A DNA stretch of 64,000 nt. Origin: a virus. Under the pieces are notes generated by a model. That model made no database searches, was not told the DNA's origin, and worked only from the letters and a program-made list of their open reading frames with translations. Position 1 is the stretch's first letter. The number at the start of each line of letters is the position of its first letter. Made by a program: the position numbers and the translations under genes. Positions 23,223 to 31,134 of this stretch are shown here, piece by piece. The stretch covers positions 1-64,000 of the IMG/VR virus record IMGVR_UViG_3300006931_000002; one strand, 5' to 3'.

Positions 23223-25154
23223 TCATGCCGAGGGGAGGGCTGCGGTCCACACATAGCGCGTATCCCGACCCTGCCCAACCGACTCGGCCAGGCCGGCGCG
23301 CATCCACGGATGAACCAGGTCCTTCATCACCTTCGACCGGCCCCAGCCGGTCATTTCCTCCAACGCCTGCCGGGCCATACCCCCAGAAGGTGCTGCCTTT
23401 CGCATTGCCTCGCGGCACACTTCCTCCGCACGACTACCGGACAGCACAGGGCCCTTCGGAGCGTCCGGTACGACCACCGGCAGGATGATCCCCGGCCGTA
23501 CCGTCGGCAGGTCACGAACCTGCGCGATTTCGCCCTCAACGGTGGTATCCGAGACCATTGTTGGCGTAGGGTGGGCGATGGCCGCCTTCTGCTGGTCGAG
23601 GGCCTTTTCGGCTTCCGCCCATTCGGCATCCGGCCGGGCGTTGCACTCGGCCATCGCCTCGGCGATCACTGGCCTGTTGTCCTTCTCGACCCGGCGAGAT
23701 ACGACCGGTATTCCGCGCCGATGGCCGGGGGTTTCCGCGACGAACTGGCCCTTGTCGTCCATCGTCAGGAGTTCCACGCCGCCGCCGTTCAGCACCGATT
23801 CGGCGGCGCCCTCGCCCATCGCGAACTGGATACGGTCCTGAAGCATGCGGCGGAACCGCCACGACCACACCCCAGGGCCGTTCGTCACCTGCGCGATCAG
23901 AATTATTTTGATGCCCGCGGCGCCGGTCCGTAGCGCCATCTTCTGCAACCATTCGCCCAGTTCCTCGCCCTGGTTCGACGAGGCGAAGCGGGGGCCTTCC
24001 TCGATGAGCAGCACATACACTGGTTCGTCGGCGGACGGCTCCCACACCTGCCAGTCCCGGTCGGCCATCAGCCGTTCGCGGCGTAGCAGCAGATGCCAGA
24101 ACGTTTCCAGAAGACGCAGGAAGTCGGCTGGCTGGTCGATGTAGCGGAATACCGAGCCGGAGAAGAACCGGAAGTCGCGGCCCTGGGCGCCGTCAGCAAC
24201 AAGCCAGGCCAGGTCGGGGGCCTGCTGGTACAGCTCCATCAGGCGAAGCATCAGCTCGGACTTTCCGATCCGGGAAGCGCCCGCGACCAGCAGGTTTGTC
24301 GCCCCAACCTCCTGGTCATACATGACCAGGCCGTAAGGTTCGCTGTCCCGGTAGGGGCCGACCTTGCCCGGTTCACAGATCGACTCTGCGGGCTGCTGGG
24401 CGAGCAGGTCGAACGCCTTTCGGGGGTCCATTTCCTGGACGTGGAGTTCCCCGAGCCACAGGTAGCCGTCAGGGTCTGCGGTGAAGGTGACTTCGCCGGC
24501 TCGCCGTTCGAGCCGTGACGTCAGGTTGTTGAGCTGCTGGCTATCGAGGTTGAGCGTGTACCCGTGGGGGACTCGCAGACGGTAGGTGTGGCCGACTCCG
24601 CGGTCGTCGCGGATCGCATAGCAGTCGACATGAGGCATGCCCTGGGCCTCGGCCACCGCAGGCCATGCCGCCTTCCTTGCGGAGAGGAAGGCCTCCCGCT
24701 CCGCAGCCCTGCGGAGGTCGTCGCGGCGGGTCCGCAACGCCGGATGCGTAGCCAGGCGTACCGTGCCGGCGGCTGCGGCGACCGCGGTAAGCAGGCCCAC
24801 GCCTGCGAAGCCGAGTGCGGAGCCGGCTGCGGAGGCTGCTGCGAAGGCCGCCCAGATGACCAGCTCATTGCGGAGGGGGCTGTTGCGGACCGCAAAGTCG
24901 ACCGCAACCCAGCCCGCAACCGCAAGGAGGATCGCAACCCACCACAGTCCGGCGATGCGGAGCACCGCACCGCCCGCAACCGTGGTCACCGCAATCGCTG
25001 CGGGGATCGCAAAGGGCTTGCGGGACGGTGCGGAAGGGTTGCGGAGTGCGGTGCGGGGTTGCGGAGTGCGGTGCGGGGTTGCGGAGCCCGTCGCGGAGCT
25101 GGGTGCGGAGATGCGGACCAGCTCCGCACGTCCAGTCGAGCGGGCGGCGGCCAT
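23223..25154 (-). CDS. FtsK/SpoIIIE-type DNA translocase, TraB-like
   Basis: 643 residues, AAAGGA site before ATG. Residues about 45-130 contain membrane helices (AGLWWVAILLAVAGWVAVDF, ASAAGSALGFAGVGLLTAVA). The motor domain has Walker A GASRIGKSE (about 292-299) and Walker B VYVLLIEEG (about 385). The C-terminal 70 residues (RQALEEMTGWGRSKVMKDL) look like a winged-helix DNA reader as in FtsK-gamma. Size and layout match the TraB proteins that move double-stranded DNA between Streptomyces hyphae without a relaxase. The adjoining wall hydrolase and Spd-like proteins support a transfer role. Part of the N-terminal linker is coded by TGCGGA-type repeats. Confidence 0.85.
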   Translation of the reverse strand: MAAARSTGRAELVRISAPSSATGSATPHRTPQPRTALRNPSAPSRKPFAIPAAIAVTTVAGGAVLRIAGLWWVAILLAVAGWVAVDFAVRNSPLRNELVIWAAFAAASAAGSALGFAGVGLLTAVAAAAGTVRLATHPALRTRRDDLRRAAEREAFLSARKAAWPAVAEAQGMPHVDCYAIRDDRGVGHTYRLRVPHGYTLNLDSQQLNNLTSRLERRAGEVTFTADPDGYLWLGELHVQEMDPRKAFDLLAQQPAESICEPGKVGPYRDSEPYGLVMYDQEVGATNLLVAGASRIGKSELMLRLMELYQQAPDLAWLVADGAQGRDFRFFSGSVFRYIDQPADFLRLLETFWHLLLRRERLMADRDWQVWEPSADEPVYVLLIEEGPRFASSNQGEELGEWLQKMALRTGAAGIKIILIAQVTNGPGVWSWRFRRMLQDRIQFAMGEGAAESVLNGGGVELLTMDDKGQFVAETPGHRRGIPVVSRRVEKDNRPVIAEAMAECNARPDAEWAEAEKALDQQKAAIAHPTPTMVSDTTVEGEIAQVRDLPTVRPGIILPVVVPDAPKGPVLSGSRAEEVCREAMRKAAPSGGMARQALEEMTGWGRSKVMKDLVHPWMRAGLAESVGQGRDTRYVWTAALPSA

Positions 25155-26440
25155 GGGGGTCCTTTCGTTACGGAGTGCGGAGGGGTGCGGACCGGCAGTG
25201 CGGAGGTTGCGGACCCTGTTGCGAGGTCAGGTGCCGATCCGCTGGGTGTCCTTCGAAAGGTCGGTGGTGAAGAACGTGTCGTGCAGCTCGAACAGGTTCT
25301 TCTCGGCGCGAAGGGCACTGGTGGCTGCGTTGGTGATCAGGTCGGCGCTCAGGCTGACCGCGCTGTGAACAGGCTTGGCGAGCCCGCGGCGGGCCGCTTC
25401 ATCGGCCGCGTATCCGATGCCGTCGGCGACCACGGTCAGAAACTCGGTGGTCCACATGTAGAGGGCGGCGACCTTCTCGCCCTTCGACAGGTCGACGTCT
25501 TGGATGCCCTTGGCTGCCTTGAGTAGCGCCTCGAAGCCGGGGTCCTGGAGGTGTTCACGCCAGTTCAGGTTGTAGGGGTGTGCGACGGCCATTGCGGTGC
25601 TCCTTGCGGGGTTCGATGCGGGCTGCGGACTGGTTGCGGAGGTGGTTGCGGACCCTGCTGCGGGATGCGGTGCGGAGGGCGCGGAGTCCGCAACCGGTGC
25701 GGAGGGGGGCGGTGCGTACGCATGCGGACGGCCCCACGTTGCGGAGCCTGTTGCGGAGTGCGGTGCGGAGGGCTCCGCAACGATGCGGGGCGTTGCGGAG
25801 CCGAACAGCCGGGTCCGCAGCATCCGCAGCAGGTCCGCAATCACGGCGACCGCCTCGACGGTGAACGGCGCTGCGGATGCGGGCGTCGGCCCGGTGGGGC
25901 GGCTGTACGTTGCGGACCCGGTTGCGGAGCCTGCGGGCTTGACGAATCTCAGTGCGGACCCGGGTGCGGGCCTGCGTCGGTTGCGTGCGGATACCGCAAC
26001 GGTGGTGCGGACGAACGCGGTCCCGCGGCGGGTGTTGCGGATGTTCGCACGGGCACGTCGCAGCGACGGCCGGGCCCGGTCCGCATGCCGCTCCGCAGCC
26101 TGCACGGTGGGCCGTAGCCGTGCGGAGCCGGCGACCTTGCTGCGGACCGCGGTTGCGGCCCTGCGACTCCGGCTGCGGACCCTTGCGGTCCACGCGGTGT
26201 AGATGGCGGGAGCAAACAGGCGGAGCAGCCACAAACCGAGGGCGACGGTTGCGGCGCCGACCGCGAGATCATGCACCCAGTCGGTGGGGGTGCGCGGCAG
26301 CGCGGGGATTGCGACGACGTCCACGGCTGCGGCGGCGATCTGGGTGCTGATCGGCGGGGCAGGTGCCGGGGCTGGGTGCAGGTCGATGTGACTGTCGCGG
26401 AGGGCAGCGGAGGCGAGGATGTTGCGGACGTAGTTCTGTG
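24670..26440. repeat. Array of TGCGGA hexamers across translocase and hydrolase genes
   Basis: By eye about 38 copies of TGCGGA occur on the + strand, against about 10 of its complement, usually as GTTGCGGA or GGTGCGGA. Dense clusters lie at 25020-25220 (including the 72-base gap between genes) and 25620-26190. Copies occur in several codon phases and in non-coding DNA, so the DNA sequence itself seems selected. Candidate recognition sites for the translocase. Confidence 0.75.
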
Positions 26441-27242
26441 TCTCCGGGAAGGGCGGGACGCCGTGATACCGGTTGACCGCCCCCTGTCCGGCGTTGTAGC
26501 CGGCCAACGCCAGGCCGATGTCGCCGCCGTTGGCACGGATCAGGTCGGCGATCATGTCGGCCATGGCGGGGATCGCGTCCGCCGGGTCGAGTGGATCTTT
26601 CCGCCCGTCGTTGTCGCCGTCCTCGCCGCGGGTTGCCCACGTCGTCGGCATGAACTGGGCGATGCCCACAGCGCCAGCAGGGGAGCTGATCGTCGGATCG
26701 AAACCCGACTCCTGCCATAGCAGGGCGCGCAGCAGATCCCGGGGGACACCGGTCCGCGTCGCCGCACGGTCGATGTAGTCGTTGACGCCGGGCGTGCCGG
26801 GGCGGATCGCCGTCTGGGCATGCCACTGGGCGAGCGGGGTGACGATCGTGCCCCAGGCGGCGCCTTTCGCCTCGACGACCTGCCCGCCGCCGACATACAT
26901 GCCGACGTGGCCCGGCTTCTCAGCTTCCGACCCGGAACGGAACACAAGATCGCCCGGTTGGAGGGCGGACGGAGACACCCAGCCGGCGGCGCCGATCTGG
27001 TCGGTGGTGACCCTCGGCAAGGCGATGCCCGCAGCCGCGTAGGCGTGCTGGACGAGGCTGGAGCAGTCCCACGAACTGGGTCCATTCGACCCGTATATGT
27101 AGGGTTTGCCGACCTGCGCCTGCGCGAACGCGACCACAGGTGCAACGTTCGGCGTGCCTGCGGAGGCGGGCGGCGTACATATGCCGGCAGTGGCGGTGGC
27201 CGCAACGACCACCGCCACCATGCGGGCGGGCAGACGGCTCAC
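25227..27242 (-). CDS. NlpC/P60 + lytic transglycosylase membrane protein
   Basis: 671 residues. Signal peptide (1-28). NlpC/P60 domain with Cys in SSWDCSSLVQHAY and His in KPGHVGMYVGGG. SLT domain (about 155-280) with catalytic Glu in LLWQESGFDP and GIAQFMPTTW, GYNAGQGAV. One transmembrane helix follows (VAIPALPRTPTDWVHDLAVG then ATVALGLWLLRLF). A long basic, disordered cytoplasmic segment coded by the TGCGGA array comes next, then a C-terminal helical domain (REHLQDPGFEALLKAAKGIQ). Such two-enzyme hydrolases open the wall in Gram-positive conjugation systems. Its position directly upstream of the translocase gene in the same orientation fits a transfer complex; a virion or lysis role is less likely. 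Confidence 0.85.
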   Translation of the reverse strand: MSRLPARMVAVVVAATATAGICTPPASAGTPNVAPVVAFAQAQVGKPYIYGSNGPSSWDCSSLVQHAYAAAGIALPRVTTDQIGAAGWVSPSALQPGDLVFRSGSEAEKPGHVGMYVGGGQVVEAKGAAWGTIVTPLAQWHAQTAIRPGTPGVNDYIDRAATRTGVPRDLLRALLWQESGFDPTISSPAGAVGIAQFMPTTWATRGEDGDNDGRKDPLDPADAIPAMADMIADLIRANGGDIGLALAGYNAGQGAVNRYHGVPPFPETQNYVRNILASAALRDSHIDLHPAPAPAPPISTQIAAAAVDVVAIPALPRTPTDWVHDLAVGAATVALGLWLLRLFAPAIYTAWTARVRSRSRRAATAVRSKVAGSARLRPTVQAAERHADRARPSLRRARANIRNTRRGTAFVRTTVAVSARNRRRPAPGSALRFVKPAGSATGSATYSRPTGPTPASAAPFTVEAVAVIADLLRMLRTRLFGSATPRIVAEPSAPHSATGSATWGRPHAYAPPPSAPVADSAPSAPHPAAGSATTSATSPQPASNPARSTAMAVAHPYNLNWREHLQDPGFEALLKAAKGIQDVDLSKGEKVAALYMWTTEFLTVVADGIGYAADEAARRGLAKPVHSAVSLSADLITNAATSALRAEKNLFELHDTFFTTDLSKDTQRIGT

Positions 27243-28312
27243 CCTGCCAGCTCCCGCGCTGCCTGTTCCATTTCCTCGCGGACTTCACGCTTCCGGCTGT
27301 CGATCGTCCGCGGCGACACCCCAAGCGCCTCAGCGGCGCGTTTGGTGAAACCTGGCTCCGACAGCGACCGGCCGGAGTTGACTTCCCGGCGAATCCACTC
27401 CCGCTGCGCTTCCCGTCGCACCTCGTCCGGGTCCTCTTTGACTGGGCCGGAGGCCAGTGGCGCGGGCACCTCCGCCGGGAGGGGTTCCAGCGCGGCGATC
27501 TGCGGCTGAGATTCGACTGCCCTCAGCGGGGTTGGGGCTGGAACCTCCTGTGGTGTTGAGGGCTGCGGCTCATCGAGGTCGACAGTCGCCCGGATGGGTG
27601 CCGTCGGCGCTGTGACCGCGTCCAGGGGTGGAAGGCCAGCAGTCGGCGCCGTCTTCTCGGCCACGCCTCCGAACAGTTCCGTGCCGGCCGGGGGTCTCCG
27701 CGACGCCTCCAACGCGAGCAACTGTACGGTCGCCTGATCCTCAACCCGGGCGACCTGACGGCGGACCGCGGCAACGGCCAACTGCGCGGACGCCCTCGAC
27801 GTCTCGGCCTCAACCCACTGGGCGTCCTCCGGGGACAGGGTTGGGCGGATCGCCCGGTTCAACGTCCACCACAGGGTTTTCGCGACGATCGAAACTGTTG
27901 ACCCGACGATGGCCATCGCCACACCGCCGACGCGGAGCCCTTCCAGGAGGATCGCGGTGACGGTGACGGCGAGCAGCGCCCAGCCGACACAGTCGACAAC
28001 CAGGCGCCGATTAGGCCGGTACCGGACGATGAACGACATGCCGAGCACAGCCAGCCAGGCAAGATCGAACACCGCGCCAGCGAGGTAGGCCGTCCATGTG
28101 CTTTCCAGCAGGTGCGCGATCGACACGGTCGACCAAGTGACCGAGATGAGAGTGAGGACCAGTACGAGGCCGCCCACCCCCTGGACTGCAATCGCGTCCA
28201 CGTCGCGGGGCAGCTTCGGAACAGCCACCTTGCGGACGCGGGTGATCGGGGCGGTGACCCCGTCGACCGTGTGAGTGGACTCGTACTTTTCGGTCTGGAT
28301 GCGGAACTTCAC
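27239..28312 (-). CDS. DUF2637/Spd-like membrane protein with C-terminal HTH
   Basis: 357 residues. Four transmembrane helices (about 42-140; GLVLVLTLISVTWSTVSIAH, LAGAVFDLAWLAVLGMSFIV, CVGWALLAVTVTAILLEG). A coiled coil and a Pro-rich cytoplasmic linker follow, then a C-terminal helix-turn-helix (TKRAAEALGVSPRTIDSRKR). This layout is typical of plasmid-borne DUF2637 proteins next to Streptomyces transfer genes, thought to help intramycelial spread. Its stop overlaps the hydrolase start. Confidence 0.75.
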   Translation of the reverse strand: MKFRIQTEKYESTHTVDGVTAPITRVRKVAVPKLPRDVDAIAVQGVGGLVLVLTLISVTWSTVSIAHLLESTWTAYLAGAVFDLAWLAVLGMSFIVRYRPNRRLVVDCVGWALLAVTVTAILLEGLRVGGVAMAIVGSTVSIVAKTLWWTLNRAIRPTLSPEDAQWVEAETSRASAQLAVAAVRRQVARVEDQATVQLLALEASRRPPAGTELFGGVAEKTAPTAGLPPLDAVTAPTAPIRATVDLDEPQPSTPQEVPAPTPLRAVESQPQIAALEPLPAEVPAPLASGPVKEDPDEVRREAQREWIRREVNSGRSLSEPGFTKRAAEALGVSPRTIDSRKREVREEMEQAARELAG

Positions 28313-28530
28313 CGTCCACCATCCGAACCGGCCTGACGGCTCTCCTGGTCAGCCCAGTGGTTGAGCTGCCCCTTCCAAGTGTCGAGATGGCCATCGGCGC
28401 CGACCGCCATACAGAAGAAGGTGCCGGCAAGCGCGCAGGCGATCATCCACCGCAGGCCGACCCTGCGGGCGGCGAAGGCGAGGATGGCCACAGAACCGAC
28501 GGCGATCACGCCCACGATCAGCAGGGCCAT
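28309..28530 (-). CDS. Small two-span membrane protein
   Basis: 73 residues from ATG 28530 (GGAG site). Two hydrophobic helices (ALLIVGVIAVGSVAILAFAA and MIACALAGTFFCMAVGA), then a charged tail. Overlaps the Spd-like gene by four bases. Likely a spread or transfer accessory protein by context. Confidence 0.7.
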   Translation of the reverse strand: MALLIVGVIAVGSVAILAFAARRVGLRWMIACALAGTFFCMAVGADGHLDTWKGQLNHWADQESRQAGSDGGR

Positions 28531-28546
28531 GGCTGGGTCTCCTCTC

Positions 28547-29062
28547 TCAGTGCAGGTGGGGGGCGACGACGTGGGTGAGGACAAACCAGAAGCCGGTTCC
28601 GGTTGTCGCCGTGCCGATGGCGACGGCTAGCAGGTGCTTCCACGAGTGCGACGCGGCGAGCGCGACATGCCCTGCGGTCCACAGGGCCAGAAGCAACGTG
28701 AACAGCGGCAGCGCTGCGACCAGCGCGACAATCAGGAAGATCGCCCACGCACCGAGGTGCGCGGGGACCTCGCCGGATGGCGCCTTCCACGGTGCCGGCG
28801 GTGGGGTAGCGAACTCCGGCCATGCCGGTGGGACGCTGTTCGCGACACTGCGGGACATCACCCGCAGTACCAAGTCACCTGGTTCGCGGCCACGTTCGAC
28901 GGTGACCGACAGGTCAACCGGGTAGACGGGTCGCGGGGCGACCGTCGTGGACGACTTCTTTCCCGCCGGGGCCTTGTCGCCCTTGCCGCTCGGGGTGGGT
29001 GCGGGCGGCGCCGACGGTCCCCGCATTCCAGGGATTACCACGGTGTCCGTGTCCGAGGCCAT
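28547..29062 (-). CDS. Membrane protein with disordered N-terminus
   Basis: 171 residues from ATG 29062. The N-terminal 45 residues are Pro/Lys-rich. A short beta segment (YPVDLSVTVERGREPGDLVL) follows, then two transmembrane helices (WAIFLIVALVAALPLFTLLL; AVAIGTATTGTGFWFVLTHV). Part of the tiny membrane protein run that precedes the transfer genes. Confidence 0.7.
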   Translation of the reverse strand: MASDTDTVVIPGMRGPSAPPAPTPSGKGDKAPAGKKSSTTVAPRPVYPVDLSVTVERGREPGDLVLRVMSRSVANSVPPAWPEFATPPPAPWKAPSGEVPAHLGAWAIFLIVALVAALPLFTLLLALWTAGHVALAASHSWKHLLAVAIGTATTGTGFWFVLTHVVAPHLH

Positions 29063-29346
29063 CAGCCGAGCACCCCCGCGGTGACGAACGCGGCGACGAA
29101 CAGGCCGAACGCAAGCACCGTCTGGCGCTTCCACCAGCCGGCGGGCTTGTCGCGGCGGAATCCGAGCGCGACAAGGCGGACGGTCGCCCAGCCTGCGGCG
29201 ATGAGCAGCAGGGAGACGAACATGCCGCCGTGGAGACGGTGGAAGACGGTCGCCAGGCCGATGACGGTCAGCGCGGCGGCGAACGCGAGAACGGACGGAG
29301 ACAGCCTGCGAGGGGTCGTGTTGGGGACGTTCGACGGCGGCTTCAT
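29062..29346 (-). CDS. Small three-span membrane protein
   Basis: 94 residues from ATG 29346 (MKPPSNVPNTTPRRL). Three hydrophobic segments (VLAFAAALTVIGLATVF, GMFVSLLLIAAGWATVRLV, VLAFGLFVAAFVTAGVLG). Its stop overlaps the next start (TGATG). Function unknown; context suggests a transfer/spread role. Confidence 0.7.
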   Translation of the reverse strand: MKPPSNVPNTTPRRLSPSVLAFAAALTVIGLATVFHRLHGGMFVSLLLIAAGWATVRLVALGFRRDKPAGWWKRQTVLAFGLFVAAFVTAGVLG

Positions 29347-29759
29347 CGGGCGACCACCAGGACGGTGAGAAGCAGCATGGCCAGCGCTCCGGCGAGCGGC
29401 CGGGCGAACCAGAACCGGCCGACCCGCTGGGCCTTGACGAGCTGGACGCCGTAGAGAACGGCGGTCAGGGCGAGGCCGGCAGCGACGCCACGGTGCAAAC
29501 CCCAGTGGGCCATGGCGAACAGAAGGGCGAAGGCGAGGACGATCCGCGGCGTCCACCCCTCGACAGTGGCGCCGTGGAAACGGGCGACCACCCTGTCCTT
29601 CACGGTGCTGGTCGTGGACTGCGGTTCGACCGGGATGCCGTAGGGCGGGGTGCGGTCGGAGTCGGTGTAGGACGACATGCGGCCAGCGGGGTTGGTGCAG
29701 GCCGGCTCGTCGACGTAGTCGGAGCCGTCCCACACGTCGGGGTCAGCGGGAATGGACAT
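29343..29759 (-). CDS. Small membrane protein
   Basis: 138 residues from ATG 29759 (MSIPADPDVWDGSDYVDEP). A polar, acidic N-terminal half and three hydrophobic stretches after about residue 68 (IVLAFALLFAMAHWGLH, GLALTAVLYGVQLV, AGALAMLLLTVLVVA). Overlaps both neighbours by four or fewer bases. Confidence 0.7.
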   Translation of the reverse strand: MSIPADPDVWDGSDYVDEPACTNPAGRMSSYTDSDRTPPYGIPVEPQSTTSTVKDRVVARFHGATVEGWTPRIVLAFALLFAMAHWGLHRGVAAGLALTAVLYGVQLVKAQRVGRFWFARPLAGALAMLLLTVLVVAR

Positions 29760-29881
29760 CAACGCACCTTGAGGTAGATGAGGATCGCGACAGCGAGCGC
29801 GACGAGAACGGCGATGACGAGGTGGAAGGCCCAGCCATGAGGCTGTGGCTGGCGGGGATAGCCGTTCTGAGCGCTGGTCAC
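29759..29881 (-). CDS. Tiny single-span membrane protein
   Basis: 40 residues from GTG 29881 (TSAQNGYPRQPQPHGWAFHL). One transmembrane helix (HLVIAVLVALAVAILIYL). Start and stop both overlap neighbouring genes, a strong sign that it is translated. Confidence 0.65.
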   Translation of the reverse strand: MTSAQNGYPRQPQPHGWAFHLVIAVLVALAVAILIYLKVR

Positions 29882-29964
29882 GAGCCGCCACCCTTAGAGC
29901 AGATCGAGTCGTGGTCGCCGAGAATCCGGCCACACTCGGAGCAGGCAAGATCGTCGTGGTTCAT
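29878..29964 (-). CDS. Minute Cys-rich peptide
   Basis: 28 residues from ATG 29964 (MNHDDLACSECGRILGDHDS). A C-x2-C pair plus a later Cys suggest a half zinc ribbon. Both ends overlap the neighbours by four bases. Very short, so uncertain. Confidence 0.45.
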   Translation of the reverse strand: MNHDDLACSECGRILGDHDSICSKGGGS

Positions 29965-30194
29965 GGGGCGCCGTCCCGGCCGAAGTACTGGTCCGGGGTG
30001 ATCAGCTCGAACGGCTTGACGTGCCACGCCTCGCCGCTCTGACCGGTCACCTTGACGGTCTTCCGGTAGCGGGTACTGCCTTCGGGTTCGCACCGCCAGC
30101 AGTGGCATGCCGTGATGGTCAGCGGTCCGCCGATCGACGGGTTCCGGCCGTCGTAGTAGACCGTCTCGGCGACGGTGAGCGCGGGGCCGGTCAT
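29961..30194 (-). CDS. Small hypothetical protein
   Basis: 77 residues, beta-rich (ALTVAETVYYDGRNPSIGGP). One CHCWRC cluster suggests metal binding. Follows WhiB with a four-base overlap. Function unknown. Confidence 0.65.
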   Translation of the reverse strand: MTGPALTVAETVYYDGRNPSIGGPLTITACHCWRCEPEGSTRYRKTVKVTGQSGEAWHVKPFELITPDQYFGRDGAP

Positions 30195-30562
30195 GCTGCT
30201 ACCGCCGTCCGGGGAGACGGCTGGTGCTCGCGGAGCAGGGCGCTGCGTTCCCGGTAGGTCAACCCGCCATAGACGCCCCGCTTCTCACCGGTTCTCAGCG
30301 CCCATCTCAGGCAGGGCAGCCGAACCGGGCAGCCATAGCAGACAGCTTTGGCGCGGCGGCTCTCGGCGGCCGAGCCGGATCGGGCGGGGACCATGTTGAC
30401 GGCATCGGCGACCTGGCAGGCGGCACGCTGCCGCCAGTGCGGGTCGAACGGCCGTTCGGACACGGTCAACGTTCGGACTCTGGGCGCACTGACGGCGCCC
30501 ATCTTCGAGGCTGCGGCCTCGTCGGGCGCGCGCAACGGCGCGCCCGGTGGCACGATCGCCAC
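30191..30562 (-). CDS. WhiB-family iron-sulfur transcription regulator
   Basis: 123 residues from GTG 30562 after AGGAGG. The four cluster-binding cysteines are present (C49, C75, C78, C84, in AAC and AVCYGCPVRLPCLRWAL), followed by the G(V)YGG turn (RGVYGGLT, usually GxWGG) and a basic C-terminal tail for DNA contact. WhiB proteins bind the sigma subunit of RNA polymerase; phage versions can block or redirect host promoters. It is the first gene of the minus transfer operon and likely controls it. Confidence 0.9.
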   Translation of the reverse strand: MAIVPPGAPLRAPDEAAASKMGAVSAPRVRTLTVSERPFDPHWRQRAACQVADAVNMVPARSGSAAESRRAKAVCYGCPVRLPCLRWALRTGEKRGVYGGLTYRERSALLREHQPSPRTAVAA

Positions 30563-30685
30563 TGGGTCTACCTCCTGCTAGCTCAGGGGGTTGGGCCAAG
30601 TCCTCTCGGGCATGGCTGGCAGGCCGTGTCCGAGGGGCACCCACCTGGCAGGGCGGGTGTGACCCGTATTTGGTTGTCGACCCTC

Positions 30686-30713
30686 ACAATAGCCGGGAAA
30701 TCCCTGCTGTCAA
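30686..30713 (-). promoter_or_regulatory. Promoter of the WhiB/transfer operon
   Basis: On the minus strand TTGACA (30713-30708) and TATTGT (30691-30686) are spaced by 16 bp. It is the best consensus promoter seen in the window. It leaves a leader of about 115 bases before GTG 30562. GGGA/TCCC arms lie in the spacer. The rest of 30563-30825 holds no coding frame. Confidence 0.75.
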
Positions 30714-30825
30714 AACACATTTCACCCGACACGCCGTAGCACCCTGTTTTCCCAGCTAGACTCGCGTGATCACTATCCCCACTGTTTCGCCACACACACC
30801 ACCCACCACACCGGAAGGGCAGGGC

Positions 30826-31131
30826 ATGGCCCGAGGCAAGCACCACGTCTACGTCGACGACACCGCCTGGGACGGCGCCAAGGCCCGAGACCGGGAGGAC
30901 GGCCTGTCGCTGTCCCGCGCCGTGGAGACGTGGATCTGGGCCCGATGGAAGGCCCCCAAGGGGCTGTTCCGCCGGCTGCAACGCCAAGCCGAAGATGAGG
31001 GCTGCCATCCCGGGGAGGTGGTGCTACGGGCGTTGCGCCGCGAACTCGGCGACCCGCGGCCGGTCGCCGCGGAACCAGGGCCGGAACGTGGAGAAGCCGC
31101 CGACCCGAAGGCCGACGGCTCAGACGTGTAG
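30826..31131 (+). CDS. Small basic DNA-binding-like protein
   Basis: 101 residues from ATG 30826 (GGAAGGG site), divergent from WhiB. An initial strand (KHHVYVDDTAW) and two helices (SLSRAVETWIWARW; HPGEVVLRALRREL) give a ribbon-helix-helix-like pattern. Probably a small regulator of the divergent promoters. The family is not certain. Confidence 0.6.
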   Translation: MARGKHHVYVDDTAWDGAKARDREDGLSLSRAVETWIWARWKAPKGLFRRLQRQAEDEGCHPGEVVLRALRRELGDPRPVAAEPGPERGEAADPKADGSDV

Positions 31132-31134
31132 GAG

